64,000 bases of DNA from Euwallacea fornicatus (Eukaryota; Arthropoda; Insecta; Coleoptera; Curculionidae): the NCBI RefSeq assembly GCF_040115645.1, contig NC_089546.1:310001-374000 (forward strand), in the 5' to 3' direction. This document shows, piece by piece, positions 52,510-63,659 of the stretch. How positions within the stretch are numbered: the stretch's first letter is position 1; every line of letters begins with the position of its first letter. Both the position numbers and the translations under genes were made by a program. The notes under the pieces are model-generated. The model did no database searches and had not been told where the DNA came from. It saw nothing but the letters and a program-made list of their open reading frames with translations.

Positions 52510-54152
52510 CAGTCAGCGGCAAAAGTGAGTACACACTTAAAAGTTGTACAATTTATCTCATAGTAAAAAATATTTAAAAAACCTTATTTAAAGTTATGAA
52601 TACGGTAGAATGTTCGTTCTATTGTCTTCATAATTACCACTTAAAAACATGTTTATATACAATTGGCAACAAGGTAGACTTTGGGGAATCACAGGACTCC
52701 ATAAAATACGATGCAAAAATGAGTACACAGTCTGTGTATTAGAGATCAGTTAAAACTAAGTGGCATGCAGTGAAGAAGTAATCCGTACGATTTGTTAATT
52801 GTTTGGCTGTTAATACAATATCCAATAAGTAACAACATGGCAAAACGTAATGAAAATCATAAAAGAACTGAAATATCAGAAGATTTACGCAAACTTATAG
52901 TAACATTGCGGCAAGAGGGCAAGTCTTTTCGGAAAATTGGAAGTATAGAGAAGAGACATTACAGAACTATAAAAAAAAATTGCGATAAGTATGAAGCTAC
53001 GGGTAGTGTACGCAATAAACCTCGTTCTGGACATCCACGGAAATTAACACCTCTTGATATACGCGATATAACAAGGACGGTTAAAAAAAATCCTAAAACC
53101 ACTGCAGTTCAATTAGCCGCGGATATATCAGAACAGAAGGGGACTTCTATAAATGTTAGTACTATTCGGCGAGCACTCAATTCGCAAGGTTTCCATGGTC
53201 GTATACCCCGTAAAAAGCCAGCTATTAGTGCTAAAAATCGAACCCTCAAAGTGGCCTTTGCAAAAAATACTTATCAGAACCACTAGAATTTTGGAACACG
53301 ATTCTTTTTACAGATGAAAGTAAATTTGAGATATTTGGTCAAAAAAAGTGGTCAAAAATATGGCGAACGAAAAGTTCTGAGTTGGATCCCAAAAATCTCT
53401 TGAGCACCATCAAACACGGGGGTGGTTCCGTAATGGTTTGGGGTCCAATGGCAGCCTCTGGTGTGGGGCAGTTGGTTTTTATTGACAAAATAATAGATAA
53501 AACAATATATATGAATATCCTAAAAGCTAATTTACAGCCCAGTATTGTCAAATTAGGTTTACAGGGGTCATGGGTATTTCAGCAAGATAATAACCCCAAG
53601 CACACTACCCATGTGGTCAAGGAATGGTTGTTATACAAAGTTCCAAAACAACTCCATACTCCACCCCAGTCTCCAGATCTCAATCCCATTGAGAATCTAT
53701 GGGAAATATTGGACAGGAAGGTGCGTTCTAAACAAATTACAAACGCAACTTCTCTCAAAACTGCACTACTTGAAGCATGGGATACAATTTTGCCTACTGT
53801 TACACAAAATTTCATTAATTCTATGCCCAAACGATTAAGAGTTATCATCAAGGCCAATGGTGGTCCAACAAAGTATTAATTTTTATCGTTAATGTTAACA
53901 AAATGCATTAAAACACGCCGATTTGTAATATTGTGTACTGACTTTTGCCTTTATTTTAAAGCTCTGTTATAAGGCAATCATCTATAAATTGATTTGTAAT
54001 CCATTTAGGTAATTACAATTATTACCATGTTTTTATGTAACCACATATGTACCTATATTTAATGTTTATAAAATATTTTTCATTATTTAGTTTATCTTAA
54101 ATACATTATTCTTTCAATTTCTATGGTGTGCACTCACTTTTGCCGCTAACTG
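52510..54152 (+). mobile_element. Tc1-3, Tc1-like DNA transposon, nearly intact
   Basis: 1643 bp between TA at 52508-52509 and 54153-54154. Ends CAGTCAGCGGCAAAAGTGAGTACACAC and CAGTTAGCGGCAAAAGTGAGTGCACAC; inner repeats near 52711 (GCAAAAATGAGTACACAG) and 53935 (GGCAAAAGTCAGTACACAA on the minus strand) give the IR/DR layout. It lies in the last codons of H pol. The only Tc1 here on the + strand. Confidence 0.94.
52837..53879 (+). pseudogene. Tc1-3 transposase (DD34E), a single frameshift
   Basis: Starts MAKRNENHKRTEISEDLRKL. Paired helix-turn-helix (IVTLRQEGKSFRKIGSIEKRHYRT), NKPRSGHPRKLTPLDIRDI hook, ALNSQGFHGRIPRKKPAIS. In an A-run near 53265 one base appears lost, shifting the frame. The DDE domain is otherwise complete: ILFTDESKFEIF, VFQQDNNPKHTTHVV and QSPDLNPIENLWEIL, ending MPKRLRVIIKANGGPTKY with a stop at 53877. 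About 345 codons, full family length. All catalytic residues are kept, so this copy or a close relative was active recently. Confidence 0.93.
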
Positions 54153-54154
54153 TA

Positions 54155-54586
54155 TAGCTATCCCTAAAAGGTTGTTTAACATTGTCCATATGAATTTTCC
54201 TTTGTTCTTTGCTGATTAATGTTTTCTTAATAGGGTCAACACCTTTTATCGATGTTAAAGGTTTAAATTTATTGCTCAATTTTTGCCGTGAAATTTCTTT
54301 AATATAAACTTCCTTATTGGGTTCAAACAGTGAAGGTTTATCTCTTGTTTCATTAATTTTTCCTATTACTTTTTCCTTCTTTTGTACCAATCTCTCATTT
54401 ATATCTGAATATAATAATTTGGTCTTATCTTTATGTTCCGTTACATAATGAGACATTAACATTTGATCTAAATTTATGTTGAACGGGTCTTTGTTACTTA
54501 TGTGACCATTGATGATATCAATTGGTTTAAATTTTGTTGCCGATTGTATAGAATGATTATATGCCAGGATAGCAAGTTAAGTTTGA
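54155..54586 (-). pseudogene. errantivirus H integrase C-terminus
   Basis: Reads LAILAYNHSIQSATKFKPID, INGHISNKDPFNINLDQ, YVTEHKDKTKLLYSDINE and KIHMDNVKQPFRDS, parallel to E pol (NGHVECEDPFNIDLHKT; KIHMDNIKRP). Homology stops at 54586. No internal stop over about 140 codons. The rest of pol and gag are absent from the window. Confidence 0.88.
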
Positions 54587-54798
54587 GGTTCAGGCAAACT
54601 ATTTTTTAAAAATTATTTTTAATTTTACAGGAAACAACACAAATGTAATTAACAATAACAATTACAATAATGATCCCTAAATCTACGTTTTTACCTATTT
54701 ATATTAAAATATATGCTTACCATGCGTAAGGCGTCCAGAACATTATGAACTTAATATTAAGTCGCAATTAAGGGTAATACGTTTTCTAATCGCAAGTT
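54587..54798. other. unassigned 212 bp between H and Tigger
   Basis: AT-rich, no ORF and no match to elements in the window. The 5' remainder of H and the second end of Tigger are both missing here, so this marks a deletion or rearrangement point. Confidence 0.4.
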
Positions 54799-55612
54799 CT
54801 AGATGGTAGTAAACACTACGCAGTTTCTTATTATTTCATAATTAAGCAAATAGTTGTGATATAACTCTCGTTGATTCGACTCATAGATGGCTGGTAACTT
54901 GTCTTTATTTTTTAAGCATCTAGGCGATTTGGATTTACCGATAACCATCAAGAGGCGTTTTTCAGTTGCAGTCATATTAGCACAAACCCAGACAGTTATT
55001 CTTTCCTTGCTTTGCTTTTCACCAGCACATTTCTCGCCCTTAAATTTTAGGGTCTTATTCGGAGTCATTTTGTAAAATAAACCTGTTTCATCTCCATTGA
55101 AAATATCATTCATATCGTATCCTGTACTAATGACTGGCCATTGACTTTTTAGCCATTCTGACTTTATTTTATGTTGATACTCCTGCAGCCTCTCCATGAA
55201 TTTTTCCCGCTGATATATTATGTCTTGACTTAAATCTATCAATCCAACCTTTTGTACACACAAACTGCTCACTACCACTTTCACCTACTCCATACGTTAG
55301 TCTTCCAAGTTCTTCTGCTTTTGTTTGTAGAATCACGCCATTAATGGGATTGTTTTGACTCCTTTGAATCGTAAACCATTTGAAAAGTGCTTGATCTATG
55401 TCATCTCTTATAGGTTTTCGAATTTTCTTTTGCCTTGTTACATTACCTTTCAAAGTTTTAAATTTATTTCTTTTTTTGAAAACCGTGGAAATTGTAGATT
55501 TTGGCAATTCATACTTTTTACACACTTGTGAATTGGGAAGACCAAATTCTAAATCGTTAATTATATTTAATTTTTGTTGAATGGTTAACACATTACGCTG
55601 TTTAGCTTCCAT
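54799..55612 (-). pseudogene. Tigger/pogo transposase, frameshifted and truncated
   Basis: The N-terminal CENP-B-type helix-turn-helix is MEAKQRNVLTIQQKLNIIND, then GLPNSQVCKKYELPKSTISTVFKKRNK. The second DNA-binding domain is ALFKWFTIQRSQNNPINGVIL, then CTKGWIDRFKSRHNI. A frameshift near 55210 leads to WPVISTGYDMNDIFNGDETGLFY with the first catalytic Asp and KERITVWVCANMTATEKRLLMVIGKS. The remaining Asp boxes are missing. Inactive. Confidence 0.88.
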
Positions 55613-55981
55613 GTTTAACCTGAAAGCGATTTTGCTTCTTCCTACACAAATGAAATGCAACTGATGCGGTCCATACTTATTTCACGTAAAATTTACTACG
55701 ATTCAATACACGGGGATTTCCCGGATCGAGATTATGTCGGCAAAATATACTCTAAAACTAACCTAATAGATTGTACAGAATGGTTTTTTTTTATAGATTG
55801 GTTCGTTATAACCGATCGGACCTGCAAATTTTTACTAGAAAGCATTCGCTAAAGCCAATTGTTCGTTATAAATGTGTTTGTTATATCCGAACAAGAATAA
55901 CATATAGTTAAATAGACACTTTTTACGTTCCAAGCATTTTGTTCCTTAAAAGCGAGCGTTCGTTATAAGCGAGTTCAACTG
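54799..55981 (-). mobile_element. pogo/Tigger element, one terminal repeat kept
   Basis: The right end carries CAGTTGAACTCGCTTATAACGAACGCTCGC on the minus strand followed by TA (55982-55983), typical for Tigger-like ends. The other end and the C-terminal half of the transposase are missing. The stretch 55660-55981 is noncoding 5' sequence with further GTTCGTTATAA repeats near 55800-55870. Confidence 0.82.
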
Positions 55982-55983
55982 TA

Positions 55984-56830
55984 TTTTGCTGGTTTAGTTG
56001 TTTGGTTATCTGCAGTTATTGTTGGTAAATTGGCTTTGATTCTGTGATTTGGCAGCAACAGTTGATTTTTTGTTGGGTAAGGTGTTAGTCTTCATTTGTA
56101 GCATCTGTCAAGGACTGTAATTTTTTGACAGCTCTCTTGGTAGTTTTGTCGTGTATAATTAATGCGGTATCGTCTGCGTATTGTATTATGTATGCATCTT
56201 TGTTTATTGGAGTTTGGTTCTGTAGGTTGTGATGATATATGTCGTAGCAGTACACATTGTATAGTAAAGGTGATAATGACGATCCCCGAGGGAGGCATTG
56301 AGCAGGTGAGAATGGGTAGGATAACGTATTGTCGATGCGTACTTCCATTTGTTTAGTTTCGAGTAGTTCCTTTATTGTGAAAAGAAGGTATTTTTGCATT
56401 TGTAGCTGATAAAGTTTGTATAGTAGTCCTCTGTGTCAGACACTGTCGAATATCTTGTTTATGTCCATACATAAGCAGGCTGATGTCTTGTTTTCTAAGT
56501 GAGTTGTTTGTACGTTATTGGTCAATATGAATAGCGGGTGGATGGTTGAATGTTTTGGCTTAAAGCCGAATTGATAGGGTGGTATATGTTGTCCGATCTG
56601 TTTCTGCAGTCTGTCTTTTAAAATGTATTCGAAGATTTTACTCAATACTGGTAGTAACGTTATGAAGTTTTGAACTTCTGAATTGTTTAGTCCATTTTTT
56701 GGGATGGGTATGATTATGCCCTTCTTCCAATTGTCGGGGATCTGTGTGTTGAGTAAACAGTTGTTCATTAATCTCCTGATTATTATGTGAGTTTCTGTCG
56801 TTAGATTTTTTAAGATTTTAACTTTTTATG
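55984..56830 (-). pseudogene. Jockey-type LINE reverse transcriptase fragment
   Basis: Minus-strand RT: IPDNWKKGIIIPIPKNG, LLPVLSKIFEYILKDRLQK, PYQFGFKPKHSTIHPLF and ACLCMDINKIFDSV, then a TGA at 56436 where Trp is usual, PRGSSLSPLLYNVY and the catalytic box IIQYADDTALII. The palette (DTALI after YADD, LLYNVY) is that of Jockey/CR1-like RTs and not of R1. Truncated on both sides; no poly(A) or duplication seen. Confidence 0.83.
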
Positions 56831-56833
56831 TTA

Positions 56834-58145
56834 TCATGCCTCGGTGCTGTGTCCTTGATACGTGTTAGTTGGTTTCGTACTATTAAAGTGAAATTTTCGT
56901 TTTACGTTATTATCAAGTAAAATTTCCAAGGTTTTATTTTCATTATTAATAGATAAGATCTCATAAAGTTCGCTGTTAAGTATAGCTTTAGGAGTATTTG
57001 GATTTCTCGGCCTTTTTAACAATATCTTTTGGCCCGTTTGGTATTGTATTTCGGAATTCTTCGTGTTCAATTTATCGAAACGACGTTTCTGAATTGTTTT
57101 TTGAATAATTTATTTGTCTCTAATTTATTGTATTCTAGTTCCAAAAGATTTTATTTGATAGTTGAAATCAAGGTTACTACGATAGAGAAATACGAGAACG
57201 TATGGACTTACTGACGTAAAATCATGATTACTGAAATTATATGAATTCACAGCAATGAGTAGAGCATCATTTAAATTACAATTGTTATGTTCCAACAAAT
57301 AACAACGCAATGAATCAGTGAGCGTAGCATGAAACCGCTCAATTATCCCATTAGAGCAATGGTATTCTGATGAAGTATAATGCCATTTGATGTTAAGATT
57401 ATTAGCAAAATTTTGCATTTTTTTGTAGTTATATTCACCACCGTAATCTGACACTATTTCTTTAGGAATTCCAAAAACGGAAAAATAATCTTGAAGGAAA
57501 GAAAGTTTAGAATCAGGGTTTTTGTCGGGCATAATTTTTGCTTGTGCAAATTTTTCAAGTCGTCAATTATGGTCATTATAATTTTCCTATCAAAGAAAAA
57601 CAAGTCTGTAGATAAACGTTCAAAAGGTTTTTCGGGAGGGCTTTTAATATTTAAAGTTTGAGTGTGATTCTGCCGATCAAATTTGGATAATTGACAGGAA
57701 TGAACTGAGTGATCTCTCGATGCATGTTCTTCCACTTATAAAGTTGACGAAGTTTATGAGTAGTCTCCTTGATACCTTTGTGATAATTAGAGGGGTAAGT
57801 ATGATATTCAAAGATGATGGTTTCCCGTTCGTCTTTCTCGGGAATTGTCACGATATTTTTACAGATGATAAATTTAATGTATGGGTATAAAAAGTTTAAT
57901 ATTTTATAATAATAATTTTCTTTAAAATAAGTTAAAAAGTATGTGTCATTTTCAGATAGATGTAACTCAGTTAGGATTTTAAAATTTTGTTCGCAATGAT
58001 GAGATTTGATTTTTATTAACGCAATATTCCTGGTTTTCGAATTATTCTGCAAAGATAAAATATTCTGAAAGTCACTGTGGACGATGTTTGGAAATGAGTC
58101 GTTAATAATTTTAAAATAATTCTCATTTTTTGTCAAGATCGTCAT
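56834..58145 (-). pseudogene. integrase of L, frameshifted
   Basis: HHCC start YHTYPSNYHKGIKETTHKLRQLYKW (57651-58145), a frameshift near 57700, then CQLSKFDRQN and the core RLSTDLFFFDRKIIMTIIDD (Asp 1), another shift near 57530, EIVSDYGGEYNYKKM (Asp 2) and CSNGIIERFHATLTD (Glu). A shift near 57125 precedes the C-terminal domain (QTGQKILLKRPRNPN). Catalytic residues remain but the gene is broken at least three times. Confidence 0.85.
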
Positions 58146-58182
58146 AGATGTAAAGAATATTCTTATTATAAATATCTAAGAT

Positions 58183-59560
58183 TTATTCGTTGGAATATTC
58201 GAAGTTTTCTAATAACAAATTAGATTTGTGGAGTTGGAATGCATCGAACGATTTAGGATTTAGTTGGTTAATATTTATGCGCGACAGAGCATCTGCTACT
58301 TTATTTGTTTTTCCAGGAATATGTTTAATAGTAAAACTGTATTCGCTTAATTTCAAACACCACCTAGTTAATTGGGAATTTGGATCCTTAAGATTTAAAA
58401 GCCAAACCAGGGGTCTATGGTCAGTAACAAGTTGGAACTTCATACCGAACAAATATGGTCTATAGTGATTTACTGACTAAATTATAGAAAGAAGTTCCCC
58501 TTCTCAATAGTGGAATACTTAATTTCGGTATCGTTAAGCGTGCGCAAAAATAAAGATATCGGCCTTTCTACATTAGTTTTATCGTCTATTTGGGATAATA
58601 CGGCTTCTATGGCAAAATCTGAGGCGTCAATTGTCAGAATAAACTGTTTATCGAAATCTGGATAGGCTAAACTAGTGTCGGATGTTGATAAGTGTTTACA
58701 TTCTTCAAAACAATTTTCAATTTCTGAGAATATGTTTATTTTTGTAGTCTTCTTTAATAAATTTGTCACAGGTTTCGTCAAGTTTGCAAAATTTATTATG
58801 TAAATTTTATAGAATCCAAAAAGTCCCAAAAATAATTTTAGCGGGATTTGGTTTTACTCCGTTAGCAGTTATTAAATGTCCTAAATAGACAACTTCATCG
58901 ACAAGAAAATTGCATTTATGAGGTTCAATTTTTAGATTATTCTGACGTAACATTTCAAAAACATCAGTAATATGGTATAAATGTTCATCAATAGTGTCGC
59001 TAAAAACTAAAATGTCGTCAATATAGATATAACTGAACTTTTCAATAATTTCTTTAAAAATATCACACATGCAGCGTTGAAAAGTGGAGGGAGCGTTTTT
59101 CAGCCTGAAAGACATTCTTGTGAATTCAAAATGCCATTATTCTTTTGAAAAGGCTGTCTTTTCTATGTCTTCTGAAGCTATTTGAATTTGATGAAATCCG
59201 CTGGCTAAGTCGATTAATGTGAAAAATTTCGAGTTCTTTAACGAATCAAAAATGATTTAGACATTTGGTATTGGATACCTATCGTCAATAGTTATTTGGT
59301 TGAGTTTTCTATAATCTATTACTATACGATACTTTAGGGTCCCGCTACTATCTAATTTCTTCGGTATTATCCATATTGGAAAATTCCAAGGGGATATAGA
59401 ATGCCTTATAATTCCTTGTTTTAAGAGATCATCGATTTGTCGGCTAACTTCCTTTTTGTGGACATGAGGATATCGGTAATTTTTTTAGTAGATGGGATTT
59501 TCGGTAGTTATTCGAATGCGGTATTTAATTTTATTATTGAAAGATAGTGGTTCATTTGCT
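58183..59560 (-). pseudogene. RT and RNase H of L, with stops and shifts
   Basis: RT entry with FPIWIIPKKLDSSGT-like sequence near 59350-59400. A stop near 59138 precedes MSFRLKNAPSTFQRCM, and the catalytic box FSYIYIDDILVFSD is intact. HKCNFLVDEVVYLGHLITANG and a shift near 58830 follow. RNase H has FILTIDASDFAIEAVLSQ and IKYSTIEK, a stop near 58482, then FQLVTDHRPLVWLLNLKDPN and KTNKVADALSRININQL. Inactive. Confidence 0.85.
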
Positions 59561-59854
59561 TTAACAAATACGTCCGAATAATTGCTATAAATAATTTTAT
59601 TTTTTTTTGTAATTCTTTATGTAATTGATTTAAATTAAGCTTATTAAGTGCCTCAGTATTTTCAGGTTTGATGGATTTTATTAGATTTCTCTTTGTCTGG
59701 TGAACAAAGTGAAACTATTTCATCTCCAACAGACAATATCTTCATTTCAAAATCAACAAAACACTTATTTTTAATTAAGAAGTCTAAACCTAGAATACTA
59801 TCAAAAGGTGAACTAAAATCTGCGATGTAAAATTTATGGAGGTTTTTATACATT

Positions 59855-60078
59855 TTGAAATTTACATTTTTTTTCTATTTTAATTGGATTATCTTCAATA
59901 CCAAAAATATTAAAATATTCGTCTTCAAGTTCGTAATCTTTGAAAATATGCAACGGTTTTAAAATAGAAATAGCTGCACCAGAATCAATTAAGAATTTTA
60001 AATTTAAATTTTTCTCTTTAACATATAATAAATATTCGTTAGTTAGTTGGTAAATTCTAGCGTGTGTTGAGTATTTTC
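59855..60078 (-). pseudogene. protease region of L
   Basis: Reads FLIDSGAAISILKPLHIFKD, with the DSGA active-site triad, followed by EDEYFNIFGIEDNPIKIEKK. The next open piece at 59662-59853 continues the region (SPFDSILGLDFLIKNKCFVDF, the protease flap-to-ILG motif) after a frameshift near 59860. Confidence 0.78.
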
Positions 60079-60945
60079 CTATATCTCGTTTTTTGATAAG
60101 GTCTCGCCTAAAAAATGTTCGTATAACTCAATTTCGAATTCTTCATCATTTTTGGTTTGCTCGTCAGTCATGTGATTTACAAAGGTTCTATTCGTGTTTT
60201 TGAAGCATGTTTCCGCTTTGTGCCCATATTTGTTACAAATCCGACACTTCGAAATTGTAACTATTATAGGCGGTTTCGAAGTCGATACATCGTCGTTAGT
60301 AAAAGATGGTTTAGCAGAATTTTGTCCTTTATCATTATTAATAGATAACTTGACAAATTCAGTATTAGTTTGTTTAAAAATTTGATGATTTTGATAATTG
60401 ATAATTATCTGTTTTACTCTTGCCAGTGATGCTGGTTTCAAAGATCTTAACATTTGTGATAAGGGTTCTTTGATTCCGGTAATAGCTGTGGGCGAAGCAG
60501 TTTTTTCGTGAAAATTTTTTAAACAATCTTTGTCAGTAGTCTTTAAATTCCAATCATATTTAATAACTTTATTCATTCTTATCAACTGCTTTTCAACTCG
60601 ATCAATAAAAGCAAGTGGTTTTTCATTTCCTTTTTGTTCAAACTGATGTAACTCGAAATTTAAACATTGCAAATCTATAATTTCTCCAAACTGTTCCAAA
60701 AGAGCAATTTTTAATTTCATCGCAATTATTTAATTCCCTTGAACTAATAAAATCTGAAGCTGCACCATGTAGCTTTTAACTACAAAAAGAAAAATAGTCA
60801 TTTCGTTTGGGTCAAATTTCGTAAAAACAAAATCTATAGCATTTATGAAATTATGTAAACGAGAAGAAGTTCCATCATAAGTGTTGATAAACTTTATTGC
60901 TTTATCGTAATTTATGTAATTTGCAGTTGCTTGGGGAGTAGTCAT
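60079..60945 (-). pseudogene. gag of L with one CCHC knuckle
   Basis: Two frames: 60730-60945 (start MTTPQATANYINYDKAIKFINTYDGTSSRL) and 60079-60720 (ALLEQFGEIIDLQCLNFELHQFEQKG, then ITGIKEPLSQMLRSLKPASLARV). A knuckle CRICNKYGHKAETC lies near the end. The break near 60725 is a stop or frameshift. Unlike J, E and F, whose Gag lacks knuckles, this Gag has one, which supports a separate lineage. Confidence 0.82.
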
Positions 60946-61342
60946 ACTTTTGAATTTTTATGAAAACAGAAAAAAATACAAGTGTGAATGCAAGAGAAAA
61001 TAAAGAGATAAAATCGAAATACAATTTAAAAGCGAAATATATAATTTGACTCACTCCGACTGTTACGATGATCCAAGGGGTTTGAGAACTGATTGATTTC
61101 TGGGTTCCAGCAGCTTTACACATGAACTACAGATGTTTTTTATCTTCGCTCTTCTTTAGAAGTTGTTGATCACGAACAGGAATGGGCAGCTACCATCAGT
61201 GTCCAGTTGTCTTCTGAAGTCTTGTGGCCTTACACGAACTACAGGTATTCCCGGTATGGTTGATGTTTTTCCCAACTCAAAGTATCTTATGAGCTCCGGT
61301 AAATCGATTAAAATCGAAAAAGAAGGCTTTATTTCTTGTCCA

Positions 61343-61363
61343 GAGATCCTACCGACTGCGCCA
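61343..61363 (-). promoter_or_regulatory. primer binding site of L
   Basis: Minus strand TGGCGCAGTCGGTAGGATCT, the longest match here to the 17.6/297-type tRNA-Ser primer site. Confidence 0.85.
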
Positions 61364-61600
61364 GTTATATTGTATGTAAATTTAATTTTCGGTAATGAGA
61401 TTTTAATGACAAAAAAATTACAATAGTGTCTGATTGCAAAGAATACCGAATCAGCTCTGTTACTTTTAACGACCCGATTCGTCGACGAAAAATTTTGCGA
61501 CATTGAAGGAAAGAGAGCGATGAAGACACATTAGGCACTAAACATGGGCGTACTCTGATTAGAGTACAATGAAGAACCGTCTGATATAGCATAAAGTAAT
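61363..61600 (-). repeat. 5' LTR of L, right end uncertain
   Basis: Starts AGTTATATTGTATG next to the primer site. A possible end AAAGTAATT lies near 61598, but no second LTR is present to confirm it. Confidence 0.5.
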
Positions 61601-63659
61601 TATGGTGCAGGATGTCATTCCTTGTTAGAGGTTCCGACACTAGAAGGAAACACTGCTCTTTTAAAATCATAAGGAATACCGCTAGGAAAATTCCTGCCGA
61701 CAAGGCACCTTATGTTTGATCTTCAGAGCAACGTTGTGATTCTATCCTGCACGATAATGCTGACCATAGGCGTAACGCAAGGAATACACCACCCTGGCCT
61801 ACCTTATGATAAACTAAAAAAATTATTATTATTATTATTAAATCCTAAACAATTTTTAGTTGTTGAATGAGAGTTTGGAGTTTTCTTCTTTTTTAATTAG
61901 ATAATTTATTTCCATCATGTAGAATATTATTACAGGAAACAATATACCTTTTTAAACACCGCATTAAATTGTTCACCTTTTTTTTGAGGTAAGTGTTTCG
62001 AAAAGAATACTTGTATATTTTTTTCATTTTAAAATTAAATTTTCAGCTTTTTTAATAGCTGTTTCTATGTGAAACTTACCGTTTTGGTCAGCTACTGTCA
62101 ACACTAGCTAATATTTAAAATTGTGAAAGCGGCTTATCTATTTCAATATGCTTAATCCTTTCAAATACCAAGGAGTAGGTCCCTTGTGTAAAATTGTTGA
62201 GATGTGGTTGAAAGAATGAAAAAAACCTTTTCGGTCGGAAAACCATGTATTCCTTCAATTTAAAAAAAAAATGCTAGGACGAAATTTTGTGATTACCGTG
62301 TTGGCACTAAATATGGTGTGCATGACTCCTTCACCCAATTAATTTAATTTCTTAATGGGTTTGTTTTCATTCTCTTCTCCCACATATGTAAGACAGGTTT
62401 CATTTAAAGCTTATAATTCTGTCTGACAAAAAAATGCTTTTTGTAAAATAACATTTTTTATGTAATAGAAATAAAAAAATATTAACACAATATTACAACA
62501 TAGCGAAAAATCTTCTTACTTTAACTTAGAGCTTTTCTATCACTATCATTCGAAACATAATGTATTGGGAGTTACACTTTGTTGCTGTTACCTAACTAAC
62601 AGTTAACTGCCAGTTAACCGAATATATTACAATATTTCTATACGATATGTATTGTATTTATGTGATTTGATTTGAATCAGCAATCACAAAAACGTTTATA
62701 TGTTTAATTAAAGGAAAATAGTTGTTAACTGTAAAGGAAAGTGAACCTAAGTATATCACGAATTATACGCGAATTGTATTATACAAAAAAATCCAAATAA
62801 ACTAAAGACATTATAATATTGACACCGTGGTAGTTGATTACAATCTAATATTCTATGAATTTTTAATTAAAGATAATTCATCATTCAGTATTAATGATGT
62901 GTAAATTTTTGTTGTTGTAGTTATTGACTAAATAATTGTGAAGGACTATTCCGAGCTCGTGATCTCGAAGATGCCGTGTTCGTGCACATAAAAGAAACCA
63001 TCCTTTTTAACTATAACTAAGATTTATTTGTTACCAACAACTTTGCGCAGGTTACCAACAAGAAACCTTACGAACAACTTTCAATGATAAACTAGCTGTT
63101 ATGCTAATTAAACGTGTGTAGGAGTCGTGAGTAAAGTATTCTTTGTGTAAGTGTTAAAGTAATGTGCAAAGTATCTAGTTAAGAGTCTAAAAGCCACCAG
63201 AAACAGACTCTGGTTTTACATTTTATAAATCTTAAATACTAAATTTAATACTATGGGTATATAGGCCTATCACGCTAGGGTTTCATTGTTGACATCTTGT
63301 CAGGTTTAGCTTCATAGGGTAACTAAATTTATCAACATAATTGGGGTTTTATTACAGGCCGGAAGACCTCGAAATCTGAAACGTGTTTAAATTCTGACCC
63401 GTACAAAAAGGAGGCGGAAAAGTTTATAAAATTAAGATTTCTTGACTTCGAAAAATGAATACCAACATCTGGTCATACTGCCAAAACGTCTAAAAAATTG
63501 GTAATGTTCGTAAGCATACTATAGGGGTTTCTAATATACTGAGCCCAGATTGAATTTTAAGTGTATGTAGAATACGATTAATTAGAACTACTGAATTAAC
63601 CCGGTTTTTGGCTATTTAGCCCACTGAATAAGTCGTAATATTTAAAAAGAATTACAAAT
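61601..63659. other. AT-rich stretch without recognisable feature
   Basis: About 2 kb of AT-rich sequence with no ORF of substance and no repeat shared with the rest of the window. It holds a short (ATT)n run near 61822-61840 and GTTAACTGCCAGTTAAC near 62592-62615. It could be old intergenic DNA or an unrecognised nonautonomous element; nothing points to a gene. Confidence 0.5.

Larger units (their letters stand above)
18495..54586 (-). mobile_element. errantivirus H, one copy spread over 36 kb by later insertions
   Basis: Pieces, from its 3' end: LTR 18495-18815; env 18890-19481, 21041-21161, 23069-23962 and 32616-32675; pol/env spacer 32676-32734 and 52427-52507; integrase C-terminus 54155-54586. 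Between the pieces lie Tc1-1, Tc1-2, G, D and Tc1-3, each with target duplications, so the order and orientation of all pieces agree with a single ancestral copy related to E. It is cut at 54586, with no gag, protease or RT in the window. The LTR edge interrupts the RT of copy I, with AGTA (18491-18494) as the likely left duplication. Confidence 0.85.
56834..61600 (-). mobile_element. Ty3/gypsy element L, gag to integrase with 5' LTR start
   Basis: An AT-rich gypsy-type element whose domains run gag (60945) to integrase end (56834). It has the primer site TGGCGCAGTCGGTAGGATCTC and an LTR starting AGTTATATTG at 61363. Env and 3' LTR are absent; the Jockey fragment lies where they should be. 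It is distinct from the E/H/J and F/K families in every domain. The right end of the LTR is uncertain (about 61600). Confidence 0.82.

Noticed and set aside
61343..61363. tRNA-Ser-like sequence next to the LTRs
   Set aside because: Only about 11-20 bases match the 3' end of tRNA-Ser. These are primer sites of retroelements, not tRNA genes.
61820..61842. (ATT)n run
   Set aside because: Short simple repeat, too small to carry meaning.
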